A stretch of DNA of 64,000 nucleotides from Paenibacillus sp. SC116 (GTDB lineage: Bacteria > Bacillota > Bacilli > Paenibacillales > Paenibacillaceae): contig NZ_JANIOF010000001.1 of the NCBI RefSeq assembly GCF_024733555.1, forward strand, positions 496,001 through 560,000, in the 5' to 3' direction. This document shows, piece by piece, positions 40,928 through 52,303 of the stretch. Position 1 is the first letter of the stretch. Every line of letters begins with the position of its first letter. A program made the translations under genes and the position numbers. The notes below the pieces were generated by a model, which saw nothing but the letters and a program-made list of their open reading frames with translations, searched no databases and had not been told where the DNA came from.

Positions 40928-43900
40928 ATGTCCATAAATACGAAACTTCAAAGTTTAGTAGATGTAATTAAGGATCTAGGTTTATCTAATAATACAGCTG
41001 GAATAACTTTTATTTTAGGTCAACATCAAGAGAAACATGTCTCTTATGAGGAACTTTACAAGAGTTCGCTAGGCATATTACATTACCTGCAAGAACAAGG
41101 TATTCAAGTTGGCGATGAAGCCGTGTTTCAGATCGACGATCACGAGGAGTTTATTAAAATCTACTGGGCATGCTTGTTAGGGGGAATAATACCTGTTCCA
41201 GTCACTGTAGGCAGTGCCGAGGAGCACATCCTTAAGTTCTTTAAAATTTGGGGCGTTTTACATCACCCATGGCTCCTTACAAATGAGCAAGTAGCAGCCT
41301 CGCTACATGATTTTTCCGAACATAACGACTTAATGGTACAAATGGAAGTCATTCATGCGAAAACTTTACTTGTACATGAGGTGATCGAGAACTCAAATGC
41401 TGGCAGCGGAACGGTGTACAATGCTAAGCCTGATGACATTGCGTTCGTTCAATTTTCCTCTGGCTCGACAGGAGACCCAAAGGGCGTAACCCTCACTCAT
41501 CGCAATTTATTAGCGAACATGGATGCAATTATTTCGAATAGTCAAATAAATGATCAGGATTCTGTGCTAAGCTGGATGCCCTTAACTCATGATATGGGCT
41601 TAATTGGTGGACATCTCGTGCCGCTTCGAATGAACATTCCACAGTACAGTATGTCCGTTACGTTATTCTCCAGAACGCCGCTATTATGGATGGAGAAGGT
41701 AAGCCAGTATAGGGCTACCTTGCTGTCTTCCCCCAATTTCGGTTACCAGTACTTGATGAAACTTATGGATCGCAAAAGCGCTCGCAATCAAGATTTTAAC
41801 TGGGATTTGTCTTGTGTTCGTTTAATTTTCAACGGTGCAGAACCCATATCAAGTGAAGTCTGTAAGCAGTTTTTGGACGTCATGCAGCATTATGGCTTAA
41901 AGCGGAATGTTATGTATCCTGTTTATGGAATGGCAGAGGCGAGCCTAGCTGTTACATTTCCACCCCCACAGGAAGAGATGATCACGTTATATCTTGATCG
42001 CAGCAGCGTGGTCACTGGAGAACGCGTAACTCTTTTAACAGACACTGAATCTGACCAAGCCGTTTCTTTTGTAGATTTGGGAGTTGCAGTCGAAAATTGT
42101 GAGTTTCGAATTTGTGATAAAAATAATAACTTAGTGGAAGATTTAGTAATCGGCTATATCCACATTAAGGGAGATAATGTAACAGGCGGCTACTATAACA
42201 ACCAAGCCGCAACTGATGAATCATTTACTCCAGATGGCTGGCTCATAACAGGGGATCTTGGATTTACTAGAAATGGACGTTTAATGGTTACGGGACGTGC
42301 AAAGGATATCATTTTTGTTAACGGTCAGAACATTTATGCACATGATATTGAACGTGTTGTTAGCTCCATGCCTGGTACGGTGGTACCAAACTCAGGTGCC
42401 TTTAGTGTATTCAATGAAACGTCTCAGCAAGAAGATATTATGCTAGCGGTGGTATACAGAAAATCTGTCAAAGAATTCATTCCAGTGGAGCGTGAATTAA
42501 AAAAATACATAAACAAAGTAATGGGTTTAGATATTAAACACGTAATACCTATTAAGCGTATTCCAAAAACAACGAGTGGAAAAATACAACGTTACAAATT
42601 CGCTCAGAGCTACATCGCAGGTGAGTACGATGCGCTATTGCATGAGATAACTAAGATCCTCCATGAAGAAGAGATGAATAGGGAGCTAACAGTTCCCTCA
42701 ACAGACACAGAAGCAGCTATTCTAGCCTTTTTTCAAGAAGTACTCGGCATTGAGCGGATCGACATTCATGATAACTTTTTTGAAATAGGAGGGAACTCCC
42801 TTCGCGCGGCTGCGCTCGTTACCAAAGTGCAAAAAGCATTTGGAGCAATGCTTCCCATTAGCGAAGTTTTTAAGGCTCCTACAGTAAAAGAGCTTGCTGC
42901 TTGGGTTGAAACAGCAGAAAAGGTTGTTTATCCGACTATCAGCAAGGTTGAGGAGCAAGAGTATTACGAGCTATCTTCTGCTCAAATGAGGCTCTATTTA
43001 TTGAACCAGATCGAAGGAACAGGAATTAGCTATAATCTTCCACAATTATTCAATATGGAAGGCAAGATAGATGTTGAGCGGCTTGAACGAGCTTTTAACG
43101 AATTAGTGCAAAGACAGGAGAGTTTGCGAACTACATTTGAGCTAATTGATGGAGTTCCTATGCAGCGAATCCATCCGCAGATGGAGCTCAAAATTAGCCA
43201 TATCGAGCCATCTGAAACGGATATCGTTCTCATTATGAAAGATTTTATTCAGCCTTTTAAGCTGGAGCATGGTCCACTGCTTCGAATTGGGATCATGAAA
43301 TGTGCAGAAGAGAAGCATATGCTGCTATTGGATATGCACCACATTATTTCAGATGGTACATCCATCGTACTTCTGCTAACGGAATTGATGAATCTGTACA
43401 ATGAGGTTAAATTACCAGAACTCTCGATCCAATATAAAGATTTCTCTTCTTGGCAAAATAAACTGCTTCATGGCGAAGAAATGCAACAAGCTAATAACTA
43501 CTGGCTGGGGCAGTTCCACTCAGATATTCCTAAGCTTGACCTACAAACGGATTACGCAAGACCGTCTGTGCAAAGTTTTGAGGGTGACAGCATCCTATTT
43601 AGTTTGGACAAGCAGCTAACGGAGAAGATTAAGAAGATGGCAGCTCAGGAAGGCGCTACCTTGTTTATGACGTTGCTTGCTGCTTACAACGTATTACTTT
43701 CCAGGTACACGGGCCAAGATGACATTGTGGTGGGGAGCCCTATAGCCGGTAGGAGACATGCAGATCTTGATTCCATCGTGGGTATGTTTGTGAACACCCT
43801 CGCACTACGGAATCAACCTGATAGGGAGAAAACCTTTAGAACCTTTTTACAAGAGGTCAAGCAAAACTCGATTCATGCCTATGAACATCAGGATTATCCG

Positions 43901-46900
43901 TTCGAAAAATTAGTAGAAGAACTTGATCTTCCTCACGATGTAAGCAGAAATCCTTTATTCGATGTTGTATTTGTACTCCAAAACTTCGAAACCGTTTCAC
44001 CCCAGTCCGATCAGCTTTCAGTTATCCCTCACACATTAAAGACTGATACTTCTAAGTTTGACTTGACGATGTATGCTAGCGATAAAAACAATACCCTAGA
44101 ATTTGAATTGGAATATAGTACGAGGCTTTTTACAGCCACTCGTATGACAGCCGTAATGAATCACTTTATCCGTGTTCTACATGAAGTGGTGGAAAATGTG
44201 GAGATAAAGCTCGGTGAAATCGAGATTTTAACAATAGAAGAACAACAAGCTCTTTCATCCGGATTGAATGTCACAGCTGTTTCCTACGATCTGGATAAAA
44301 GTATACACACGTTGTTCGAGGAACAGGCTGCGAGAACGCCTGATCATCTCGCGGTTGTGTTCGAAGGAACGGGTTTGACCTACCGAGAGTGTCAACAAAA
44401 ATCTTCTCAGCTCGCTATCGAGCTGCAAGCACGAGGAATAGGCACAAACGACATCGTTGGTATCATGGTTAAGCCTTCTGTGGACATGATTGTAGGCATC
44501 TTAGGTATTTTAAAGGCAGGAGCTGCTTTTCTACCTATCGATCCTGCCTATCCTTCCGAACGAATCGCGTTCATGCTGGAAGATAGTCGTGCCTCCTTAT
44601 TGTTGAGTCAAACAGCTATTTATGAAAAAGCACAATACAAAGGTGAAGTGATCCTCGACATCATGGAGTTGACTTACGAGACTTCAATCATAAATGCTGT
44701 GGTCCAAGAGAAAAAAGCGGATTTGGCGTATGTGATTTATACATCAGGCACGACAGGGCTCCCTAAAGGTGTCATGGTGGAGCATCGCTCTTTAGTGAAC
44801 TTTGCTCAATGGCAGCGAGATGCTTTTAACATTACAGAGCATGACAAGACAACCAAATATGCAGGCTTTGCTTTTGATGCAACTATATTAGAAACTTTCC
44901 CTTATTTAATTGCAGGAGCTGCCATCTATATTGTACCGGATGAGATACGTCTCGATGCAGAAGCACTGAACGAATTTTTTATGAAAAATGGTATTTCAAT
45001 AGCGTTTTTGCCAACTCAGATTTGCGAGCAATTTATGCAATTGGAGAACGACTCACTACGAATTCTTTTAACGGGTGGTGATAAATTAAAAACGTATATC
45101 CCGCGAAGCTATGAGTTAATGAACTGCTATGGCCCTACCGAAAATACGGTCGTTACATCGTATTTCCCAGTAAAAGAATGGAGTCAAAATATTTCCATTG
45201 GTAAGCCAATCGCGAATACGCAAGTGTACATTGTGGATGAGCATGATCGCCTACAGCCAGTTGGTATCGCAGGTGAAATTTGCATTAGTGGCGACAGCTT
45301 GGCAAAAGGATATTTGCATCGACCTGAGCTGACAACGGAGAAGTTTGCAGCCAATCCATTTGTACCTGGAACACGGATGTATCGAACAGGTGACTTGGCT
45401 AGATGGCAAGCTGACGGAACGATTGAGTATCTCGGTCGGATCGACCAACAAGTTAAAATACGGGGCCATCGGATCGAGCTGGGAGAAATCGAACATGTGC
45501 TGTTGACATATGGACCTGTCAAAGATGTAGTCGTTCGCGCACATGAAGACTATGAACATCAAAAGCTGTTGATTGCCTATGTGATTGCGCAAAATTTGAG
45601 AACAGAGGAACTTCGTATTCATGCACGCAAAGTGCTGCCTGACTATATGATTCCAGCACGGTTTGTAGTTCTAGATCAGTTCCCACTGACGCCTAATGGA
45701 AAAATAGATTGGAAGTCGCTTCAAAATGTAGAGTTGGCAGCGGGCGACGTTGCCGAATGGATCGCTCCTGTAAGCGAAGTAGAGCGGAAGCTCGCGGAAA
45801 TATGGCAGGAAGTGCTGAGTGTCAAGCAGGTTGGTTTGTATGATAACTTCTTTGATCTTGGTGGTCATTCCTTAAAGGTAGCGGCACTTTCATCCAAACT
45901 TCACAAAAAATTTGGTGTAACCATCCCGCTGACTGAGCTCTTCAAAGCTCAAACGTTACAGGAACAATCCGCACTGGTAGAAGCAGGGGAGTTAAATCCG
46001 TTCACGGACATTAAAAAAGTAGCTGAAGCTGAATACTACAACGCTTCGAGTGCACAGCGCAGGTTGTTTGTCCTTTCTCAGCTTGAGGGCGCAGGTATTA
46101 ATTATAATATGCCGCAAGTACTCGACATTGAAGGTCATTTGAGTCTAGAGCGCCTCACAGCAGCATTTCAACAGTTAGTACAGCGTCATGAATCATTGCG
46201 AACCTCATTTGAAATAGAGCATGGCGAGGTTGTTCAGCGGATTCATCAGCATGTCGAGCTAGAAATTAGTCAATTGGAAGTATTAGCAGGCGATTCTGAG
46301 CAAGTGATTAGCCGTTATATCAGACCATTTGATTTGAACCAAGCTCCTTTAATGAGAGTAGCGCTATTGAAAGAAGCTGATCAAAAAACGAAGCTGCTTT
46401 TTGACATGCACCATATCATTTCCGACGGTATATCGATTTCGATTATGATTAAGGAATTTATTAGCCTATACAAAGGAGAAACATTGCCCGAAATTGCTGT
46501 TCAGTATAAAGACTTTTCCGCATGGCACCATACGTTCTTGCAAAGTGAAGAGTTGAGAGAGCAAGAGGCCTACTGGCTGCAGCAATTTGCGGGAGAAATT
46601 CCGATACTGAATTTGGCGACCGACTATCCAAGGCCCTCTGTTTATAGCTTCGAAGGGGATAGTATTAAATTCCGCTTAGACCGTGAATGGACGAATAGGC
46701 TGAGATCCTTCGTAGCCGAGCATGGTGCAACCTTGTACATGGCGTTATTAGCTGCTTTCCATGCTATGCTGCACAAGTACAGTGGGCAAGAAGATATTAT
46801 TGTCGGAAGCCCGGTGGCGGGACGCGATCACGCTGATTTTGATAATGTAATTGGCATGTTTGTCAACACATTAGCAATGCGGAGTAGACCAGAAGCAGGT

Positions 46901-49900
46901 AAGACGCTGCGACAATTTCTCACAGAAGTTAAGCATACCGCACTTGATGCATTTACAAATCAACAATTTCCATTTGCAGAGCTAGTAGAGAAAGTAGATC
47001 TGCAGCGAGATATGCGCAGACATCCGCTCTTTGATGTCATGTTCCTTATGCAAAATATGGACAAGACAGCGATAGAAACAGAGGAGTTCACGTTCACTCC
47101 TGCTAATTTTAGCAGTAGAGTATCGAAATTCGACTTTACAATGTTTGCGGAGGAACAAGAGGATTACCTCCAATTCGAACTTGAGTATTGCACGAAGCTT
47201 TTTAATAGGAACAGCATGGAACATATGGCAAACCATTTTATTCAGATTGTTAAATGCTTCATTACAACTCCGGATCACACTTTGTCGGATATTTCTATGT
47301 TGACCGATGAGGAAGAACATAAGATTATTTACGAATTTAACGATACAAAGACTTCCTATCCAAAGGATAAGACGCTTGCGGATTTGTTTGAGGAACAAGT
47401 ACAAAAGTACCCCGATCATCAAGCTGTTATTTATGGCGATCACCATGTCACGTACTTGGAGTTGAATGAGCGAGCTAATAGCTTGGCATGGATATTGAAA
47501 GCGAACGGGGTTATGCCCGAAACGACGGTTGCCATTATGGCAGAGCGTTCGATTGAAACGATAATCGCCATACTTGCCATTGTGAAATCTGGTGGTGCAT
47601 ATGTCCCAATAGATCCGGAGTATCCGGCAGAGCGAGTAGAGCTGCTGCTTGAGGATAGCGGAGCGAGTTTACTATTAACGACTAGAGAACTCGCAAATAA
47701 ATACAAGGTGAAACAGGCTATCATCGATATAGGCGACGACAGCTTATTCAATGGCAATCATACAAACCCCGAAGTCGTCAATCGATCAATTGATCTCGCC
47801 TACATTATTTATACATCAGGATCTACAGGTAGACCGAAAGGTGTCATGGTTGAGCACAAAAATATTACTCGGCTTGTTAAAAATACGAATTATGCAGCCT
47901 TTACGCACGATGATCGATTCCTTCAGCTCGGAGCTCTCGTATTTGATGCTTCCACCTATGAAATTTGGGGTGCTCTATTAAATGGTGCGAGCCTATACCT
48001 CGTCGATAAGGCTGAAATTGTAGATCCAATTCTGTTTAGTGATGTACTAAAGCGCTACGATATCACATCCATGTTTATTACAGCAGCACTGTTTAATCAG
48101 ATGGTTATTCACGACGGAGGTGCCATGTTCGCGGGGGTCAGAAATCTTCTTGTCGGAGGAGAGGCTTTGTCACCAGCGCATATGAATCTTGTTCGGGAGC
48201 ATCGCCAAGGGCTTGAGGCAACTAACGCCTATGGACCTACGGAGAATACGACTTTTTCAGTCTGCTGCAACATTGACAGGGAGTACGAAGGAAACGTTCC
48301 GATCGGCAAGCCCATTTCAAATTCTACAGCGTATATTGTTGATCAAAGTGGTAATCTTCAGCCGATTGGTGTACCAGGCGAGTTGTGGGTCGGAGGAGAT
48401 GGCTTGGCGAGAGGGTATCTAAACAGACCGGATCTGACTACAGAAAAATTTGTGAGCAACCCATTTGCTACAGGGGAAAGAGTTTATAAGACAGGCGATC
48501 TCGCAAGATGGTTGCCAGATGGAAGTATAGAATACCTTGGTCGTATAGACCAGCAAGTGAAGATAAGAGGGTTCCGAATCGAAATTGGTGAGGTAGAAGC
48601 AGCTATTCTTGGCATGGATGATATTCGTGAAGCAGCCGTTGTGGTCAAAGACGAGGAGAGCATGGGCAAATCTTTATTCGCCTACATCGTCTCAGGCGAA
48701 AACTTGGCACAGTCTAATTTGCGAGAACGTCTCACTAAAGTGCTGCCAAGCTATATGATTCCATCCCAATTCATCCAGATCGAGAAGATACCTTTGACTA
48801 CGAACGGTAAATTGAACACGGTTAAATTACTTACACTAGAAGGGCAAGCTATTCATGACCATGCCTATGTGGCACCTTCAAGTCCAACAGAAGAAAAATT
48901 AGCGGCGATTTGGAGCGATATTTTAGGTATCCAACAAATTGGTGTTTCGGAAAATTTCTTTGAAATAGGCGGACATTCCCTGAATGCAACATTGCTTGTT
49001 TCTCGCATTCATAAGGATTGCAATGTTTCTATTGCTCTAAAAGAAGTCTTTACTTCACCGACCATCAAAGAAATGGCTGTCATCATAGATTCCACAGCAG
49101 TGAAAAATAGCTATCAAGCGATCCAACCAACTGCCAGATCAGAACACTATGGGGAAGGAATATATCCTACCTCGGCAGCACAGCGCAGAATGTATCTGAT
49201 GTTTAGAATGGACGAGCGTTCGGTCACATACAACATTCCTGTTGCTTTAGTGATCGAAGGCAGCATTGATTTACCGCATATGAAAAAGGTGTTTGGTCAA
49301 CTGATCAACAGACATGAATCCTTACGTACATCTTTTAAAATGATAGGCAGCGAGGTTGTCCAGCAGATCCATCAAGACACTGCATTCACCATTCCATATA
49401 TCGAGAACAACAGACCATATCAGAACGAGAACGAGCAAATAAAAGAGGCGATTCAACAATTCGTTGCACCATTTCATTTAGAGCAAGATCCACTGTTCCG
49501 CGTTGAATTAGTCAAGCTATCTGATGACAAGCATGTGATGTTGTTTGATATTCACCATATCGTAGCAGATGGAGTATCCATGGATATTCTAACGAACGAT
49601 TTCATTCGTTTGTATGCCGGACAACAGCTTGCACCTTTAGAGATTCAATATAAGGATTTTTCAGCATGGCAAAATAAGCAAGTAGAAACGGGCGCGATTC
49701 AGCAGCAGGAAATCTATTGGAAGGATTTGTTTAGTGGTGAAGTCCCTGTATTAAATATGCCAACCAGCTATCCAAGGCAGGTACAGCGTAGTTTTAAAGG
49801 GGAGACGCTTCATTTCACGCTCTCAGGCAGTTTGGTTGAGAAGTTATATACACTAGCATCACGAACAAGCTCCACGATGTATATGGTTCTTTTAGCATCA

Positions 49901-52282
49901 TTCAACGTCGTCTTGTCCAAATACACAGGACAAGAAGATATCGTGGTTGGTTCGCCAGTAGCAGGAAGAAGACATGCGGACTTGCAACAGATGATTGGGA
50001 TGTTTGTAAACACCCTCTCGATGCGAAATGCACCTGTAGGAACGAAAACCTTTGTACAATTCCTAGACGAAGTAAGGGCAAATACATTGAATGCGTATGA
50101 GAACCAAGACTATCAATTTGAAGAACTAGTAGCCAACTTGGGACTTCAACGCGACTTAAGCAGAAACCCATTGTTCGATGTTATGTTCTCTTCACACAGC
50201 TTCGGACAGAACGTGTTTGAAGCCGATGGATTGGTCTTTACCAACTACGCTATGGAAAATAACATTTCGAAGTTCGACCTTTCTTTAGACGCAGTACTGG
50301 AAGAAGATCAAATCAAGTTCAGTGTGGAGTACGCAGTGGATCTCTACTCCCAACAACGCATGGAAGCCTTTATTGAGCACTTCATAAACACGCTTGAACA
50401 AATTGCAGAGTGTCCCGATACGAAGCTCTCTGATATCGATACGTTATCGCAAGCGGAAAAAACAAATATTCTCGTCCACTTCAATGATACTAAGCTGTGC
50501 TACGAATCATCGAAAACGTTGCAGCAGCTATTTGAAGAGCGGGTTGAACTGCAGCCTAATCATCCAGCTGTTCATTTCGAGGGAATCACGCTTACCTATG
50601 CGGAATTGAACAGCAAAGTGAACCAACTTGCTCGTTACTTAAGGGCATCTGGTGTGCAGCGTGAGCAATTGATCCCGATTATGTGCGAGCGTTCCATTGA
50701 CATGATTGTAGGAATTTTGTCCGTATTAAAAGCAGGCGGCGCCTATTTGCCAATTGACCCTTACTATCCAGCAGATCGTATTAAGTTCATGCTGGAGGAT
50801 AGTCATGCAGCGATTTTGATTACACATAGTCGTTACTCAGGTAATCATATTTTTGCAGGACAGACGTTATTGCTTGACGATACATCCTTGTTTAACGAGG
50901 ATGATACCAATCTATCAAGTATCAACGAATCAAAAGACTTAGCTTATGTCATTTACACCTCGGGCTCCACAGGGAAACCTAAAGGAGTCATGATTGAGCA
51001 AAGAAGTGTTGTTAACTTGTCGACATGGTTGAGTGGCATGCTTAATCTGGCCGGTAAAAGATTTTTGCATTTGTCTAACGTTTCCTTTGATAATTCGGTG
51101 GAAGAAATATTTCCGCAGCTCATCTCGGGAGCTACCGTCTATATGTTGAGTAAAGAGGACGCACTTGATAGAACTATTTTCACGAACTTTATCAAGCGGC
51201 ATAGTATCGATATTGTTAACCTGCTGCCAATGACTATGAAAGAGCTGCTTGCTGGACAAGACAAAATTGAGTGTCTGAAGCATGTAATGGTCGGCGGAGA
51301 TAAACTGGAACATTCCTTGAAGGAGCAAATTCTTGCTCTTGGATATACACTTACTGACCATTATGGTCCTACAGAGTCAACGGTCGATGCTATTTTTACG
51401 CATTGTGCGGTAGATAAGACCGTTATCGGAAAGCCGATTGCAAATACTCGTGTCTACATTGTTGATGCATACGATAATCCGGTTGCAGTAGGAGTCATGG
51501 GCGAAATCTGCATTGCTGGCGATGGTCTAGCAAGAGGGTATTTGAACAGACTTGACCTTACTGCCGAAAAGTTTGTTGCTAATCCATTTGAAGTCGGGCA
51601 GCGAATGTACCGAACAGGAGATTTGGCTTATTGGACGACGGAAGGGGAAATCGTCTATGTAGGCCGAGTAGACAACCAAATCAAGATTAGAGGCTTCCGT
51701 ATTGAGCTCGGTGAAATTGAGAAGCAGCTGCTTTCCTATGAACAGATTAATGATGTAATTGTAATTGATCGGAAAAACAAGCAGGGCAATACTTACTTGT
51801 GTGCCTATTTCGTTGGAGAAGACGTAATTAATACCACCGATTTACGAGCACATCTGCTCAAGGAACTTCCAGATTATATGGTGCCTACTGCCTATGTTCA
51901 GCTGGATAGACTGCCACAGACACCGAACGGCAAAGCAGATCGTAAAGCACTTCCTGAGCCAGAGGTAACTTTTGCAGCACAGACTGAATATGTTTCTGCC
52001 CGCAATGAAACGGAAACAAAACTCGTTAAAATTTGGTCAGAAATACTGTCCGTTGATGAGAGCCAAATTGGAATGAATGATTCCTTCTTTGATTTGGGTG
52101 GCAACTCGATTACGGTGATGCAGGCTGCGAATGTAATTAACGACCTATTTGAAACACAAGTTGTGCGCGTTACAGACCTGTTTAACTTTACGACCATTGG
52201 GGAAATCGCTGCGCATATCAACAGCGAGCTCGGTATCGTAGAAGAAGAGGAAGAAGCAGAAATAGTTAAATTCACCCTCTAA
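40928..52282 (+). CDS. Nonribosomal peptide synthetase 1: FAAL-T-(C-A-T)x3
   Basis: 3784 residues; AGAGGAG before the ATG. Starter: fatty acyl-AMP ligase about 10-585 (SSGSTGDPKGVTLTHRNL near 176, SWMPLTHDMGLIGGHL) and carrier domain with Ser624 (GGNSL). Then C1 (HHIISDG 804-810), A1 (TSGTTG near 1271), T Ser1648; C2 (1828-1834), A2 (near 2295), T Ser2684; C3 (HHIVADG 2876-2882), A3 (near 3343), T Ser3727. No epimerase or thioesterase domain. Read against the GrsA pocket, codes are DALFLGCVVK (A1, hydrophobic, Leu- or aromatic-like), DAYFLGATFK (A2, Val/Ile-like) and DNENMGHVDK (A3, acidic pocket, basic residue such as Orn likely). It should load a fatty acid and add three residues, passing the chain to synthetase 2, whose gene follows after 21 bp. 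Confidence 0.95.
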   Translation: MSINTKLQSLVDVIKDLGLSNNTAGITFILGQHQEKHVSYEELYKSSLGILHYLQEQGIQVGDEAVFQIDDHEEFIKIYWACLLGGIIPVPVTVGSAEEHILKFFKIWGVLHHPWLLTNEQVAASLHDFSEHNDLMVQMEVIHAKTLLVHEVIENSNAGSGTVYNAKPDDIAFVQFSSGSTGDPKGVTLTHRNLLANMDAIISNSQINDQDSVLSWMPLTHDMGLIGGHLVPLRMNIPQYSMSVTLFSRTPLLWMEKVSQYRATLLSSPNFGYQYLMKLMDRKSARNQDFNWDLSCVRLIFNGAEPISSEVCKQFLDVMQHYGLKRNVMYPVYGMAEASLAVTFPPPQEEMITLYLDRSSVVTGERVTLLTDTESDQAVSFVDLGVAVENCEFRICDKNNNLVEDLVIGYIHIKGDNVTGGYYNNQAATDESFTPDGWLITGDLGFTRNGRLMVTGRAKDIIFVNGQNIYAHDIERVVSSMPGTVVPNSGAFSVFNETSQQEDIMLAVVYRKSVKEFIPVERELKKYINKVMGLDIKHVIPIKRIPKTTSGKIQRYKFAQSYIAGEYDALLHEITKILHEEEMNRELTVPSTDTEAAILAFFQEVLGIERIDIHDNFFEIGGNSLRAAALVTKVQKAFGAMLPISEVFKAPTVKELAAWVETAEKVVYPTISKVEEQEYYELSSAQMRLYLLNQIEGTGISYNLPQLFNMEGKIDVERLERAFNELVQRQESLRTTFELIDGVPMQRIHPQMELKISHIEPSETDIVLIMKDFIQPFKLEHGPLLRIGIMKCAEEKHMLLLDMHHIISDGTSIVLLLTELMNLYNEVKLPELSIQYKDFSSWQNKLLHGEEMQQANNYWLGQFHSDIPKLDLQTDYARPSVQSFEGDSILFSLDKQLTEKIKKMAAQEGATLFMTLLAAYNVLLSRYTGQDDIVVGSPIAGRRHADLDSIVGMFVNTLALRNQPDREKTFRTFLQEVKQNSIHAYEHQDYPFEKLVEELDLPHDVSRNPLFDVVFVLQNFETVSPQSDQLSVIPHTLKTDTSKFDLTMYASDKNNTLEFELEYSTRLFTATRMTAVMNHFIRVLHEVVENVEIKLGEIEILTIEEQQALSSGLNVTAVSYDLDKSIHTLFEEQAARTPDHLAVVFEGTGLTYRECQQKSSQLAIELQARGIGTNDIVGIMVKPSVDMIVGILGILKAGAAFLPIDPAYPSERIAFMLEDSRASLLLSQTAIYEKAQYKGEVILDIMELTYETSIINAVVQEKKADLAYVIYTSGTTGLPKGVMVEHRSLVNFAQWQRDAFNITEHDKTTKYAGFAFDATILETFPYLIAGAAIYIVPDEIRLDAEALNEFFMKNGISIAFLPTQICEQFMQLENDSLRILLTGGDKLKTYIPRSYELMNCYGPTENTVVTSYFPVKEWSQNISIGKPIANTQVYIVDEHDRLQPVGIAGEICISGDSLAKGYLHRPELTTEKFAANPFVPGTRMYRTGDLARWQADGTIEYLGRIDQQVKIRGHRIELGEIEHVLLTYGPVKDVVVRAHEDYEHQKLLIAYVIAQNLRTEELRIHARKVLPDYMIPARFVVLDQFPLTPNGKIDWKSLQNVELAAGDVAEWIAPVSEVERKLAEIWQEVLSVKQVGLYDNFFDLGGHSLKVAALSSKLHKKFGVTIPLTELFKAQTLQEQSALVEAGELNPFTDIKKVAEAEYYNASSAQRRLFVLSQLEGAGINYNMPQVLDIEGHLSLERLTAAFQQLVQRHESLRTSFEIEHGEVVQRIHQHVELEISQLEVLAGDSEQVISRYIRPFDLNQAPLMRVALLKEADQKTKLLFDMHHIISDGISISIMIKEFISLYKGETLPEIAVQYKDFSAWHHTFLQSEELREQEAYWLQQFAGEIPILNLATDYPRPSVYSFEGDSIKFRLDREWTNRLRSFVAEHGATLYMALLAAFHAMLHKYSGQEDIIVGSPVAGRDHADFDNVIGMFVNTLAMRSRPEAGKTLRQFLTEVKHTALDAFTNQQFPFAELVEKVDLQRDMRRHPLFDVMFLMQNMDKTAIETEEFTFTPANFSSRVSKFDFTMFAEEQEDYLQFELEYCTKLFNRNSMEHMANHFIQIVKCFITTPDHTLSDISMLTDEEEHKIIYEFNDTKTSYPKDKTLADLFEEQVQKYPDHQAVIYGDHHVTYLELNERANSLAWILKANGVMPETTVAIMAERSIETIIAILAIVKSGGAYVPIDPEYPAERVELLLEDSGASLLLTTRELANKYKVKQAIIDIGDDSLFNGNHTNPEVVNRSIDLAYIIYTSGSTGRPKGVMVEHKNITRLVKNTNYAAFTHDDRFLQLGALVFDASTYEIWGALLNGASLYLVDKAEIVDPILFSDVLKRYDITSMFITAALFNQMVIHDGGAMFAGVRNLLVGGEALSPAHMNLVREHRQGLEATNAYGPTENTTFSVCCNIDREYEGNVPIGKPISNSTAYIVDQSGNLQPIGVPGELWVGGDGLARGYLNRPDLTTEKFVSNPFATGERVYKTGDLARWLPDGSIEYLGRIDQQVKIRGFRIEIGEVEAAILGMDDIREAAVVVKDEESMGKSLFAYIVSGENLAQSNLRERLTKVLPSYMIPSQFIQIEKIPLTTNGKLNTVKLLTLEGQAIHDHAYVAPSSPTEEKLAAIWSDILGIQQIGVSENFFEIGGHSLNATLLVSRIHKDCNVSIALKEVFTSPTIKEMAVIIDSTAVKNSYQAIQPTARSEHYGEGIYPTSAAQRRMYLMFRMDERSVTYNIPVALVIEGSIDLPHMKKVFGQLINRHESLRTSFKMIGSEVVQQIHQDTAFTIPYIENNRPYQNENEQIKEAIQQFVAPFHLEQDPLFRVELVKLSDDKHVMLFDIHHIVADGVSMDILTNDFIRLYAGQQLAPLEIQYKDFSAWQNKQVETGAIQQQEIYWKDLFSGEVPVLNMPTSYPRQVQRSFKGETLHFTLSGSLVEKLYTLASRTSSTMYMVLLASFNVVLSKYTGQEDIVVGSPVAGRRHADLQQMIGMFVNTLSMRNAPVGTKTFVQFLDEVRANTLNAYENQDYQFEELVANLGLQRDLSRNPLFDVMFSSHSFGQNVFEADGLVFTNYAMENNISKFDLSLDAVLEEDQIKFSVEYAVDLYSQQRMEAFIEHFINTLEQIAECPDTKLSDIDTLSQAEKTNILVHFNDTKLCYESSKTLQQLFEERVELQPNHPAVHFEGITLTYAELNSKVNQLARYLRASGVQREQLIPIMCERSIDMIVGILSVLKAGGAYLPIDPYYPADRIKFMLEDSHAAILITHSRYSGNHIFAGQTLLLDDTSLFNEDDTNLSSINESKDLAYVIYTSGSTGKPKGVMIEQRSVVNLSTWLSGMLNLAGKRFLHLSNVSFDNSVEEIFPQLISGATVYMLSKEDALDRTIFTNFIKRHSIDIVNLLPMTMKELLAGQDKIECLKHVMVGGDKLEHSLKEQILALGYTLTDHYGPTESTVDAIFTHCAVDKTVIGKPIANTRVYIVDAYDNPVAVGVMGEICIAGDGLARGYLNRLDLTAEKFVANPFEVGQRMYRTGDLAYWTTEGEIVYVGRVDNQIKIRGFRIELGEIEKQLLSYEQINDVIVIDRKNKQGNTYLCAYFVGEDVINTTDLRAHLLKELPDYMVPTAYVQLDRLPQTPNGKADRKALPEPEVTFAAQTEYVSARNETETKLVKIWSEILSVDESQIGMNDSFFDLGGNSITVMQAANVINDLFETQVVRVTDLFNFTTIGEIAAHINSELGIVEEEEEAEIVKFTL

Positions 52283-52303
52283 TTGAGAAGGAGTGTTCAT
52301 CTT